Origin: Engraulis encrasicolus
Lineage: Eukaryota; Chordata; Actinopteri; Clupeiformes; Engraulidae
DNA: 64,000 nucleotides
Direction of reading: 5' to 3'
NCBI RefSeq assembly: GCF_034702125.1
Contig: NC_085860.1
Coordinates: 56,931,476 to 56,995,475, forward strand
In this document: one piece after another, positions 1-52,560 of the stretch
How the letters are laid out: each line of letters begins with the position of its first letter
Numbering within the stretch: position 1 is the stretch's first letter
The notes under the pieces: model-generated
The model's input: the letters and a program-made list of their open reading frames with translations, nothing else
Database searches by the model: none
Told to the model about the DNA's origin: nothing
Program-made: the position numbers and the translations under genes

Positions 1-957
<957 letters not shown>

Positions 958-1659
958 CTGTGGCTTTTTTATCTCTTCTGTCACATAATTTAAATTGTTC
1001 CAGCCGTCATAGGACCACAGACACTGGTAAAAAGCCAAACCTATGGAATTGACACTCCAATATGTCCCTTCGAAGGAGTTCTCAAGGTTGACTGTGTTGC
1101 CACCAGCAAGTTGCCAAACACCACCAATCACAATGATGGCCAGGCCTACCACCTTAGCAGCCATGAAGAACACTATAATGTTCATGGAGGAACGCACGTT
1201 CAGACAATTTACAACAGTCAGCAGTATGATGCCTGCAGCAGCCACACATTTCACCACATTGTCTGGTGGAGGACAATCCTGGTAGAAGGGGGCAATCGCA
1301 TTGATAGCAAAGCTTAGCGAGACCCCGGCCAGACTGGCAGGACGTATGACTGCAACAGATGTGAAAATCCAAAGAAAAGCAATGGGTTGACCTGCTGTGC
1401 GTAGTAGGTAGATGTACTCCCCGCCCGACTCTCGTATTGTAGTCCCCAGTTCTGCATAACATAGTGACGCCAGCATAGCAAGCATTCCACAGCTCGCCCA
1501 GATGACGAGACTGGCACCAGGACTCCCGATGTTAAGAAGCACCAACTGGGGAGACATGAATATTCCAGAGCCAATCATCGTACCGGCAATCAAAGAGACG
1601 CCACCCAGTAGCCCAACTTCGCGTTGGAGCTTAACCTTCTCAGCTTTTCCATTACTCAT
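958..1659 (-). CDS. SLC7A9-like (b0,+AT-type) amino acid exchanger, first coding exon (partial)
   Basis: This is the N-terminal half of a light-chain amino acid transporter of the APC superfamily. Such proteins pair with an SLC3 heavy chain in the plasma membrane to exchange cationic and neutral amino acids and cystine. The 234 codons start at the ATG at 1659; the open frame extends slightly upstream but only with a TTG. TM1 carries the family signature GTMIGSGIF, followed by CYAELGT, ESGGEYIYL, NCLNVR, NSFEGTYWSV, WSYDGWNNLNYVTEE and the end KKPQ. The arrangement fits SLC7A9 better than the LAT1 or xCT members. The exon ends at CAG with intron GTATTG at 957. SLC7A9 genes normally have several introns over this span, yet here it is one uninterrupted frame, so a retro-derived or exon-fused paralogue is possible. 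The C-terminal half lies off the window. The family is certain; the exact paralogue is not. Confidence 0.85.
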
Positions 1660-3184
1660 GTCTGACAAAGAAAGCAGATCTTGTCCTTTTTAGTTTCAAA
1701 GTGGTAAACGGTGAGGCGGTTGCCTGGGTAAAGAGGGCAGAGTGTTACTGTTTTGAAAAGGGCCAAAGTCACAGCTGCTTTAATGACACTAGTTAATAAT
1801 TACAGGCCAGATCTCTCTCCAGTCTCCACATATCCCTTAAGATTTAACCATTTTGTGCTTCTTGTTCTTGTACGAAAGACCAGAGGTGATTTCTAGACTA
1901 GTGCACATTTTACCACATGATATATCATTTGCATATTTAAGCACCACATTTTAGAAAAAATAGTTTTTTTTTAAGTCTTTGCTGTCATGAGAGGAAAAGA
2001 AAGTGTGAAGGTTTCAATTCGGTATCTCTTAGTGTAAAATTTTACTCTACTCAACTACTCAACTCAAATATAATATTATATAATTTTACTACAAAGTGTC
2101 CGTTAGATTCATTAACATGGGTTAGCCATATTTAATTTGGCGGTCACCTTGAAAATCAAGCATTTTTCGCGATGCCTTCATTTCTATTCTATTTTATTAG
2201 CACATAAAGAGGTAGCCTAGCTGTATACTGTTTTTCACGCTTTTGCTATAAAGTGCAAGGAAGTTGGCCATATTGGATTTGGTGGCCATCTTGAGAATTC
2301 AGCATTTCTTGCGATTTGACCCTTTTGTGTGTCACATCTGTTGTACTAAATGTCTTTTAGGAAAATCACGTACTGCCGTGGTCAATAAAAACTATAATAA
2401 TAATAAAAAAAGATAGACCTGAGGGGGTGAAAATGGGCATGGGCCCACCAGGATTTGCCCGGTATGCCAGACGCCCAGCCTAGCCTGTCTGAACAGCCCT
2501 TGGCTCCTGTTTATGTAGTAAATATCCACTTACCATTGTTGCTTGACCATATTGTGTGGAGTGAAAAACACCAAAAAGGTTGTTGATTTATCATTGAGGT
2601 TTGGGTGCAACACTTAGCATTTTTCCTCTGGGGTATCGCAGCCACAGCCGACCTATTGAGTTTCTTGCCTCTTGCTTACCTAACCTTTTTGGTTGTTTTC
2701 ATCCCCCCTGTTATTATCAATAAATACATGGGCTCACTATCCTTCCTTAGTGAGACAACTAAAGCCCAACTAAAGCACACAAGCCTCCCTTTATTCATTG
2801 ATATTATTGAATACCTCAATGTGCACAATACTCCTATGGCTCATGCTCGTTCAGGCCGAGTAAGAAGTGAATGTGACTGTGCCCGTTCCCGCACCTAATC
2901 GTGAACTGGCAGATTTTAACATTCGCGAACCGTAAAGTTCGCAATGTGAACCAAAAAATACTTTTTATATCAAATGAATCATTCAATTACAATGATAAGT
3001 CAGTAATGTTAATGTCATGACTGGTGGGTCTGTTTTCTATCGTTTATCTGAATATCATTTCTTGAAAACATGATATTAGACCCATGAGGTTATTTTTTCA
3101 GCCCCCATTTAATGTAGCGCCGAGCGGTAGCCACTTCAGAAGCAGGACGGGAGGCAGATCCCTTATCAATCACCCCGCCCCTTA
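1660..3184. other. Intergenic DNA, no gene seen
   Basis: This is AT-rich sequence between the 5' end of the SLC7A-like gene and the L2 fragment. Two related blocks about 140 bp apart (near 2120-2170 and 2261-2320) share a motif like ggccatattggatttggtgg, which suggests an old local duplication. The ORF at 2605-2898 has no recognisable features and I treat it as chance. The promoter of the SLC7A-like gene should lie just right of 1660, but no clear element is visible. Confidence 0.5.
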
Positions 3185-4215
3185 TCAAAACAAAACCGAA
3201 GTCATCATCATCGCCACTCCATCATTACTTAAAAAGATAAACCTTTCTCAGTTCTCTATCCCTGACTATTTTACCTCCACTTCCTCTGAAGTAAGAAATC
3301 TGGGCGTCATCATCGACTCTTCGCTCTCCTTTGAATCCCATATCAAACACCTCACCAAAACTGCATTTTTCCACCTTAAAACCATCTCCAGACTCCGCCC
3401 TTCTCTTACCCCTACCTCTGCTGAGACCCTCATCCACGCTTTCGTAACCTCCAGATTAGATTGTTGCAATGCCCTACTCACTGGTCTCCCTACTCAATTG
3501 ATTAACCGTCTACAATACATTCAGAACTCAGCAGCTAGATTACTCACACACACCAGACCCTGGCATCACATTACCCCTATCCTCTATCAATTACACTGGC
3601 TTCCTATCCATTCACGTATCCATTTCAAAATTCTCCTCCTTGTATACAAGGCCCAGCACAACCTTGCACCCTCCTACATCACAAGTCTCCTCACCCCATA
3701 CAATCCCACCCGCACACTACGCTCCACTGACTCACTCCTCCTTACAGTTCCCTCCACACACCTGCGCACCATGGGTGACAGGGCATTTAGTGTTGTTGGC
3801 CCCAAACTTTGGAATTCACTCCCACTGTCTCTTCGTCAGTGTTCCACACTATCTACTTTTAAATCCAAGCTAAAGACACACCTTTTCATTTCTGCTTTTC
3901 CTCTTCATTGACAGGCACTTCCACTTTATTTTAATCATCAGTTTATTTTTAATTTTACATATTATTATTTTTTTTCCCCTCATTTTATTTTATTTTCAAA
4001 TGCATTCTACTTCTTTTCTTACTTGAAAACATTAACTTTATTGTACTTTTATTTCTATTTTATTTTTGCATTTTAATTACTCTCCTATTGTTAATTCACT
4101 GAAGCTTTGTTTTACTTTCCCTACTGTTATGTATTTGTTTTGATTGTAAAGTGTCCTTGGGTATCTTGAAAGGCGCTCAAAAATAAAATTTATTATTATT
4201 ATTATTATTAATATC
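3185..4215 (+). mobile_element. 5'-truncated L2-clade LINE, reverse-transcriptase C-terminus and 3' end
   Basis: An open frame continues to 3911 and encodes the C-terminal end of a fish L2 (CR1 superfamily) ORF2. Recognisable landmarks are NLGVIIDSSLSFESHI, TSRLDCCNALLTGLP, ITPILYQLHWLPI, FKILLLVYKA, GDRAFSVVGPKLWNSLP and the end KSKLKTHLF. The catalytic part of the reverse transcriptase is absent, so this is a 5'-truncated copy. The 3' untranslated region ends at a short (TTA)n/(ATT)n tail near 4190-4215, as usual for L2. The open frame extends left to 3084, but homology starts only near 3185. It is not expected to be active. Confidence 0.9.
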
Positions 4216-4350
4216 TCTCCCACAATTTTCCTGTCCAACTCCCCATTTAAAGGCCCATGAAGTCTAAAATATTATATTTCAAATACTGTATATTAATATA
4301 AATATAATGCTACATGAACCCACACAATCACATTATTTTACATAAAACAT

Positions 4351-4515
4351 GCTGTGGCACAGCAAGCTAAGCCTCCCACATATGGGCTTGCATGTCCATA
4401 GCGACCCGGGTTCGAGTCTAGTCTGGGTCCTTTGCCAGCCCTGACCCATCTCTCCCTCCCACTCTCTTCCTGTCATACTCTCGACTGTCACACAAAAGAA
4501 ACAAAAGCCCTAAAA
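4351..4515 (+). mobile_element. tRNA-derived SINE-like element
   Basis: A tRNA-like B box (gacccgggttcgagtct) is followed by the stretch ccctcccactctcttcctgtc. A reverse-oriented relative is present at about 16360-16530 (gacaggaagtgagctgggag and a matching B box). Two copies in opposite orientation support a dispersed family. The boundaries are approximate. Confidence 0.65.
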
Positions 4516-4685
4516 AATAAATTACACAAAGGCACCACAATTTTCTCTATGCGGCATGCCACATTTCAATTATGTTGATCAATAAATAATGACTACAAAC
4601 ACATGACAATTACGAAAGATAAACAAAAGACAAGGGTAAAACGTGTTGAATTCATGTGCTTTAATGGTTGCCACAATGCTGTAAC

Positions 4686-7159
<2,474 letters not shown>

Positions 7160-8691
7160 GTTTCTTCCACCTGTGCAAAACTTGCAAATTGGTTGCTACA
7201 ACATTTGGTATCGAACAAGCTGCCAGGTTCAGTTCTCAAATGGCTGGCTGCCTAGGTTGCTGTAGTGATAATGACAACCGGTGAATTATTTATGGGTATT
7301 ACTCTCTTACCTGAACTGGGGAAATGTGGCTGTAGGTTAGACCTGACCAGGGGAAGAGGCTTTGCCTTATATAATACAAGTAGATGTGCTCTGTGAATGA
7401 GGAGATGAGAATAAAGCACACAGTATTTTATTACAGTGAAGCAGTAGGGAAACTACAGCGAGTCTTGGATATTGTACTTTTTCTCATAATGTTTACCACC
7501 CTACTGTATGTGTCCAGTGTGGCCACTCCCACAGGCAAGGCCACTTCAATGTGAATATTATGTTTAGTGAATCATATTAGTGTATATGATGTTTAGTGAA
7601 TGATGTGTAAGGATGAATGATTGTACTGGATGAGTGAATAGGCTGTTTTTGTTTTATTGTTGTTGCTATTAGTGTATTGTTTTAAAAGTCCTTCTAGGGA
7701 AGGGCATTGGAAATAAGCTTTTGGCTATAAATGCTATGCTGCATGCTGTTTGGCTGCTCTACAACCTACATACTATTTATCTGTCCCTACCAAATAAGCT
7801 AAACTAAAAAATGTTGATACCTTTTTGATAAGGACATTCCCAAGTTGCTTTTAAGTGGAGCTGTCCACGTGCCTGGTGCTGAATATTGAAAAATTACTTC
7901 AAATGACCTTAGCCACATGCCACTGGAGTGGTGTTGCACATTCACCATAGATGTGCTGAATGTCACCACTCAGTGGCTGAATGTGGTTACACCACCCACA
8001 TCATGGTCAGATTTCAGATCATAGATAAAACGCTCTATTGTTGGACCAAAAAAAAAAAAAATCATGCCCCAATCACCCCCCACCCCCAATATCGATTCTT
8101 AACATGCCCTGACAACTCATTTTCATATGCATTCGTTGCACTTCACAAAGTTCAACATAACATTCATAAAATTGATGATGTAGGCTATGGGGCCTAATTG
8201 TAGGCTATAAGAATATAGACAAAAACCATTCATGGCTCAAATTAATTATTTTTATTGCTACTTTGTAGTGACATAGCCTATAATATCTAGTTACAAAAAT
8301 ACACATTTTAGCAATGTTATTTTGAGGATCTTTATGGGAAACCATTCATTCTTCACTTGCCCTCGATCTAATTGCTATACCACTAGGACGAGTTCCTCAG
8401 ATCTGAGCTGCACGGGCTCTTAGCTTCCGGAACCTTACGCACGGGGAGTGGCCACTTCCTACGGGGACAGCTATTCTGTACAGAAACGTCACTTAGGCTA
8501 CGCTAATAAGTATATTCGGCCTGTGATGGGCAGACATATTACACATAGGATAAAATCCTGCCTCATCACCAGGAAATAACGAACTTCAACGGGGTAGGAT
8601 TGCATAAGACTGCAATCATTTACACAGCACAGAAGGCCATTAAGGCAACAGTCTAAACGGAAATCTCTGCGACTCAAAAGAGGCTGCCGAG
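7160..8691. promoter_or_regulatory. Divergent intergenic region between the CFAP97-domain gene and ap3b2
   Basis: This 1.5 kb separates the start codons of two divergently transcribed genes, so it must hold the proximal promoters of both unless 5' untranslated exons extend further. The left part is AT-rich. The last 300 bp before ap3b2 (about 8390-8691) are richer in G+C and CpG (for example around 8435-8460), as expected for a promoter and 5' UTR. I see no convincing TATA box. Confidence 0.45.
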
Positions 8692-46772
<38,081 letters not shown>

Positions 46773-47077
46773 CGCAACTGCTTCAGAGACAAAATGCCCT
46801 TTAACATATACTCTTAAAAACAGACAAGGTGTGTTTTGGTGTTAGAGAAATAATGGCTTAGTAGAATACGATTGCAGTCAATGATACCTCTTTTTTAATT
46901 AATATAACCTCACCTAAACAAATTACATTTCCCAGATTTTGGTAGTTGTGTCTGTAATGTTCCATCTATATTATTGAAGATATATTCAACTAGATGTAGC
47001 TTTCAAGACCGATTAAGAGAAAATTGAATTATTGTTTTTTTTTGCTCTCCATGCTGTGCTGATGTATTTATACCTGT

Positions 47078-47083
47078 AATAAA
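47078..47083 (+). terminator. ap3b2 polyadenylation signal
   Basis: AATAAA lies 306 bp after the stop codon and is followed by a GT-rich stretch near 47094-47130 (acgtgtgactgtctttgtcg), the usual downstream element. The ap3b2 transcript therefore likely ends near 47100. Confidence 0.75.
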
Positions 47084-47719
47084 AGCAGTCTGGTTGAGCT
47101 ATCTACGTGTGACTGTCTTTGTCGTTCCTTTTTTATTTTCAAAAATAAGAATGTTAATACCTCCTTTTTCCTTCCCAGGACAAGTGGGCTTACTCTCCTT
47201 TAGCAATGAAACTTTTGCCCCGAAGAGCATGTCTTGCATTCAGAAGCCATAGAAGAACCCTTAAACATACAGACTAGCAGAACAATATAACAAAGACAAG
47301 TCTAAAAACATACAGTACTCTGTATAGATTGAAAAAATAAAATACCGGCATTGAAATTAAAAAGTAGGCAACATACAGTGCTCTATATAAATATACTGTA
47401 CACAATGTTGGGCCTGTGGGCCAAAGTTGGACCTCAAAGCTTTTTTTTCCCCCTACACCTTTGTTCATCTGTCTCGTTTTTGCTGCTAGTTGGGGTATTT
47501 CTACCTATCCACTATTATCAGTTAATACTTTTCGCGTTATTCGAGGAAATATGGCTGATCTGAAACATCTCATTTTCCTCAGACTTAAGGTGTGTTCCAT
47601 GTCACGCGAGTGTTTTTGGCCTGCGGCCCACCCACTATATTCACGTTTGTCCGACTGTGGGGAAGAAATTGGCACAAGCTCAACCTATTGGAATTAAACT
47701 TATTTAACGGTTGAATTTG

Positions 47720-47720
<1 letters not shown>

Positions 47721-47755
<35 letters not shown>
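47721..47755. repeat. (AAT)n microsatellite
   Basis: About a dozen AAT/ATA units without interruption, 64 bp left of the long inverted repeat. Confidence 0.95.
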
Positions 47756-47756
<1 letters not shown>

Positions 47757-47819
47757 TGAAAAAAAATTAAACTAAAATGAAAAATGAAATAAATAGAGCA
47801 TGGTTGACTTAATTTTTGG

Positions 47820-47960
47820 AAATAAGCTTATTTTACACCTCTCCTTGAGTTAAATGATTGAGCTTTGCTTTTCTCCTGTACTCAGAGAACGGTTGAAACT
47901 ACAAGAGAAAGGTAAAACTCAATCATTTAACTCAAGGAGAGGTGTAAAATAAGCTTATTT
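47820..47960. repeat. Long hairpin: 43-bp perfect inverted repeat
   Basis: The left arm 47820-47862 (aaataagcttattttacacc to gattgag) is the exact reverse complement of 47918-47960. Imperfect pairing continues inward for about 15 bp (tttgcttttctcctgt against acaagagaaaggtaaaa). Each arm ends in aaataagcttattt, itself a 14-bp palindrome. The transcribed RNA would be a nearly perfect stem with a loop of about 25-55 nt. Confidence 0.95.
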
Positions 47961-48208
47961 TAAAAAAAATGGGACAGAATGACTTTGAAAAAGAATACAA
48001 GCAAAGTCAAAAACTACAGGGTCAAAATGAGCTGAGCGATAATAAAATACTAAAATGGCATAAAACTTACAGGAATCACAAAGTTCAAATAGCAAAAACG
48101 AGTGGCATAGGCCTATATAGCCACAAAGGATCAGGGCATGCAGATGGTCAGGTGTGAAGAAAAACTCCCACTACTTACCAATAGAGGGCGGCATTGCACC
48201 ATGTAAAT

Positions 48209-49833
48209 CAGAGCCGTATATTAAGAGAGTCTGTCCAACTATGGGTTCGAATATTCGAGCTATCCCGCTATTTTGATTGGTTCTGGGCTGGTCACATGTT
48301 TTATGGACGCCATGTTTGCTCCCCACGCTCCCATAGAGCTCGAAAGTCCCGCCCCTTAGTTCCGCGTTTCACGGGACCTAAGCTGACCATCTAACAACAT
48401 GGTAGAGAGTAAATATCTTCTGATCTCAGTCATGATATGCGCTGGGCTACAAATATGCTGTTTAAGAGGCTAGATAAAGATTATTCATGCAGAAGTATCA
48501 ATGTTTTGTTCCGAGGCCGTCGGCATGAAAAATGTGAAGAAACACAGCTTTCTAAAAAGTTTGGGGGTTCGTACGAAAAATTAAGCAAAAATATCAGAAA
48601 CAACATATATGGAGCTCGTGGCACAACTCGAAGGGGATCGAAATATCATTTTAATACCGCCATTGGATTACATGCTACGATTTTCGGCTAAAAACGCCGT
48701 TGAGGTCCCATGAAATCGGGGGAAGTGACGTCACTTTCGAGCTCTATAAATGAGCATCATCAGATGTAAGAATTAACGCTTCACTATAATATTATTACAT
48801 TATTATTATGCCAAACTGTTGTGCATATGGCTGTAGTGCAGGACCGGGTCAGGAGAAAAAAAAAAAACATTGTTTAACTCGTGACAGAGATGGAGGATTT
48901 GGACACAGATCTAAAGGTCAGAAGGAATAACAAGAACGCAACAGATTTCTCCGTGTTGTGTGAGGTAAATGTATTTTCCCCCTTCGACTTTTGTTAACAA
49001 TTAGGCCTACTTTTGAAAGAAATAGTCATGATGGCATTGACCATGCTCTCAAAAACTCCTGACCGCACTTTGAAAATGAATGAAGTTTAGGTTTCTGTCA
49101 TAACTTGATATCAGCTTGTCAAATCTTAATTGCCACCTATGCTATTGTGAAAACATGACTTTGCGCTTGGTACTAGTTATTCTATTTCTTTTCTTTCTTT
49201 TTTTTAATAAATAAGGGCCTTTTCCTCTGCGATTTAAATCCATGTCCAGTTTCAGCCTATGAGCATCCAGACTCATCCTATGATTTCTACTGTCTGCACT
49301 GCTGAGCACATCCTGGTTATTTTTAAACTACTAAATCTCGACACAACGTTTGCTGCAAGTATCACCAGGGTCCCTGTACATGAACCTGACCATTGTTGTG
49401 AATATTATTTCTGTATATTACTTAAATAGCGACTTTGACGTTGGCCCTACCTAGGCAACAACAACACGGAAGTAACACTTGAATGCATTGCTGAGCACAT
49501 CAAAACTATGCTGACTATATAGCCTGGTGAACCAGCGCCACCCACTGGATGGCAAAATGACACCCACATTTAGTCTGGTTTATCAGGCTACTGACTATAC
49601 CCTCTTTTAAGCAAACCCCTCCTATACGAACAAACTTGTTAACGTTTTTTTCATATGTTGGGATCTTGATAATCCTACAACCCAAGTTTGATGGTCTATG
49701 AAGACTTATTTGTATTTTAAATCCAACGATTTTGACGGCATGCTGCCCATAGGGTTACACTGTAGAATCCTCGCCGTGGGGAACATGGCGTCCATGATTC
49801 GAGTTGGCCAGACTCTCTTAATATACGGCTCTG
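48209..49833 (+). mobile_element. Degenerate P-element-like DNA transposon with THAP remnant
   Basis: The inverted ends CAGAGCCGTATATTAAGAGA-GTCTG are identical over 25 bp and similar for about 20 more. Perfect 8-bp duplications ATGTAAAT flank the element (48201-48208, 49834-49841). At 48808 an ATG starts MPNCCAYGCSAGPGQ, the signature start of a THAP zinc finger. After a frame change the next part reads KVRRNNKNATDFSVLCE before GTAAAT at 48965, like the end of a THAP exon. P-type transposases carry N-terminal THAP domains and make 8-bp duplications, hence the assignment. No further transposase is recognisable in the remaining 0.9 kb, so this is a deleted, dead copy of 1625 bp. Confidence 0.8.
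48726..48750 (+). promoter_or_regulatory. CRE plus TATA box upstream of the THAP ORF
   Basis: The perfect palindrome TGACGTCA (48726-48733) and TATAAA (48745-48750) lie 75 and 58 bp ahead of the THAP start codon, a plausible transposase promoter. The TATA overlaps an internal 15-bp inverted repeat (48733-48747) whose partner is at 48333-48347. Confidence 0.55.
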
Positions 49834-49929
49834 ATGTAAATTATTATTATTGCCAGAGTCAGCTACCACTAGGGGATGCTGGTAGTCAGCTCTCTTCAGA
49901 CTGTGGGGCAGCATCACCTGGGAGTGTGT

Positions 49930-49964
<35 letters not shown>

Positions 49965-50281
49965 GTGTCCTCAATAGGAATCACAGACATCATCTTTCTT
50001 TTGGCTGTGAAGTAATCATCTGGGAATGAGTGGATGGTCAAGTCAAGTGTATGTTATTGTCAAAAATCTATGTAACAGGGTTAACACAGAAGTTTGAAAT
50101 TGCCTTTGAACAATCTCCAACTAAACATACAAATAACTTATAAGACAATATAAGACATTGACAAAATCAGCCACCCACCCACCCGCATGCACGCACGCAC
50201 ACACACGCACACACAGTGCAGTAAGAACACACATGAGTTTATATACTTCCTCTGACACATTCACTCATAACACAAACATAA

Positions 50282-50282
<1 letters not shown>

Positions 50283-50360
<78 letters not shown>
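50283..50360. repeat. (CA)n microsatellite
   Basis: A pure CA tract of about 78 bp preceded by CA-rich imperfect sequence from 50195. Confidence 0.96.
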
Positions 50361-50363
<3 letters not shown>

Positions 50364-50741
50364 GAAAAATGAATGGAGGAATAAGGAGGAATGAATGGGG
50401 GAATGAGGGAGAGAGAGAGAAACTTTCCACCTATTTTGTCAATTGAAGTTGGAGTAGGAATTTTGAGAAATTACCAAATAATAGTAAAACAATGGCGAAA
50501 TGGAAGCTACTGTGGAACTTCTACCAAGAAAACTCAATTTTTGTCCCAGCCAACTTCTCTCGTTCATCTAGCCAACCGCTCTCCCTTTCCACAATAGCCT
50601 TGCAAAATCAGCTCATTGTCCTTGCAAAATCAGCTCAATGTCCTTGCAAAATCAGCTAAATGCTCATTGTCCAATCACAACATGTGGAGCAGGGGATTCC
50701 CTATACCCTGTACGTCACTAATGCATTCATTTCTCCCTCAG

Positions 50742-50840
50742 CCAATGGAATGTCTGGATATTTCTGACAAATTCTCCAGTCTGCGTTCTGTTACTTACAC
50801 CACCTTCACCCCTCCAGCCACCATCAGTGCGGTCTCATCT
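50742..50840 (+). CDS. Possible isolated coding exon, unidentified
   Basis: A pyrimidine-rich acceptor (catttctccctcag) precedes 99 open nt reading PMECLDISDKFSSLRSVTY and then TTFTPPATISAVSS before a GTAAAG donor. Length 99 keeps frame. Codon use and composition look coding, but I know no family for it and see no partner exons. It may be a chance ORF. Confidence 0.25.
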
Positions 50841-51661
50841 GTAAAGGGGGGCTATACGCTATATTACATTATATTGCACTTACATTGCACTTACTATATA
50901 AACTCCTTCCACAGACTTCATCGTGAGGACGGTAGTCTGTGCCAAAAACACAATTTCGTGCCATGTTAACTAACTGAATGTATAACGTCAATGTCAATGT
51001 AAGTTTCAAAACAGTGCCAGTGTAATTGAGGCCAACTAGCAGAGTATGGCGTGGAACGTTAGTAAAACCTCCCTCCCGAAGCATTATACAGTAACGGTAG
51101 CATTGGACTATTGGACTGGTCCTTTAGTCCAGCGGTATCATGTTGTGACTCCCACTGACGTGGTGGCGAGTTTGCGGCTCCGAGGGGGACGAACTGCGCA
51201 GTAGTAAGTTGGGTTACACCTGAAAACAGCTCAAGCAAAGTCTTCAGTCTCTGACCCAAGGGCCCTAAAGCAATGCTTGCACTCTTTACAGATTTTATAT
51301 TCTGCAGAAAGTATGTGCTTTGTTGGTGAGGTGACAGACAGTGACTCAGTGACTTCTGTGATGGCGGATCGGCTTAGGACGCCCCTGATCTCATCTCATC
51401 TGCTATCCATTCTGAACAGTAGCTGCAGCTTCTGAAAGCCAGCACGGAGTCTGACTGGAATATTCTAGACCAGAATCTTGCCTCAGGATGTTATACTGCC
51501 ACAGGGTGTACTCTTCTTTGAGAGCTCTTGGAGAGATTGCTCCCGAGTTCACAAACATAGCTCAGAACAAATGTGAACAAATATGTGCAGCTGTGCAGAT
51601 CCTGAAGCAATTTGATACATTTAAAAACATTTAAAATACAGTACATATGTATCAAGGGCCC

Positions 51662-52451
51662 TATTCTGTCCTGGCAACACGTCTGGGGTGTTGTTTTGAC
51701 AGATAGCGAACAAAGTAAGACTCAAGGCGTGACTCCAGTTTGAATGCTTTAGTGAAGACATGTTGAATCATACAAATTTGTAAAACTGAAACAGAATGAG
51801 ATACAGAGGATACATTAGGGAATAAAATGGATACAAATGCACAAGTGGATACAATATGTGTTCCCTTCACAGGTACTAACTAAGGTAAGTATTTTCTCGG
51901 AAGGTTTTAGCTTTAGGTCAGGTAAGTAGGCAGCACTGTACTTAGTAAGTTTAAGCAGACAGGCGAATTTTACCATTTAACATATTTCTTATCAAGGACA
52001 AAACACAGGCAAGTTAACAGTAAAGTATATCAAAATATAGTGACTAGGAAAGTTTACATGAGAAATACAAGGCACAACTGAACATAAACGAAGCAATACA
52101 AAGATTGAATGACTAGAGAATTTAGCTAAGAGGCATGCTAACGATCCTAATTAGCATATTTCACACTTTTAATAGCGATCTCAGTAGAAGATGAAGTTAG
52201 CGTTTTTATCACTACGGTTCACATAACAGTGACTTTAAACAACTTTTAGATAGATTTGGTAACTTACTGTTAGTTCCATTCCTAGGATTTAAATGATTGA
52301 ACTATTAGGTGAAGGACATGGCAACGGCTTTCGTTAGGTTGGTCAGAAAGGAAGTGTATCGCGTAGCAACAGGAAATCTGATCCTTTAGATGCAGTACCC
52401 GATATTAACACCAGGGGGAACACTACACCCAACTATTGACAAGACAGCACA
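51662..52451 (-). repeat. LTR (3' LTR in element orientation)
   Basis: 790 bp, differing from the other LTR at six positions by eye, for example acaag versus tcaag near 51840 and tctcgg versus tctagg near 51895. A polypurine tract abuts its right side. Confidence 0.88.
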
Positions 52452-52560
52452 CTCCCCGCTTGGTATACAGTACTTGTATACCACTATTTACTCTTTCTGA
52501 CGTGGCATTCGTAGGCTAAACCACAAGGGTAATGGTAAATGGTTTAAAGGTACTCCTTAA

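Larger units (their letters stand above)
47100..48200. other. Intergenic DNA right of ap3b2
   Basis: No gene is recognised. It contains an (ATA)n tract at 47721-47755 and the long inverted repeat at 47820-47960. The ORF at 47416-47697 has no recognisable domain. Confidence 0.4.
49842..51656. other. Spacer between the P-like element and the LTR element
   Basis: It contains a (GA)n tract at 49932-49960, a (CA)n tract at 50283-50360, three nearly identical short units (about 50603-50660, ccttgcaaaatcagct), and a possible exon at 50742-50840. Otherwise nothing is recognised. Confidence 0.4.
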
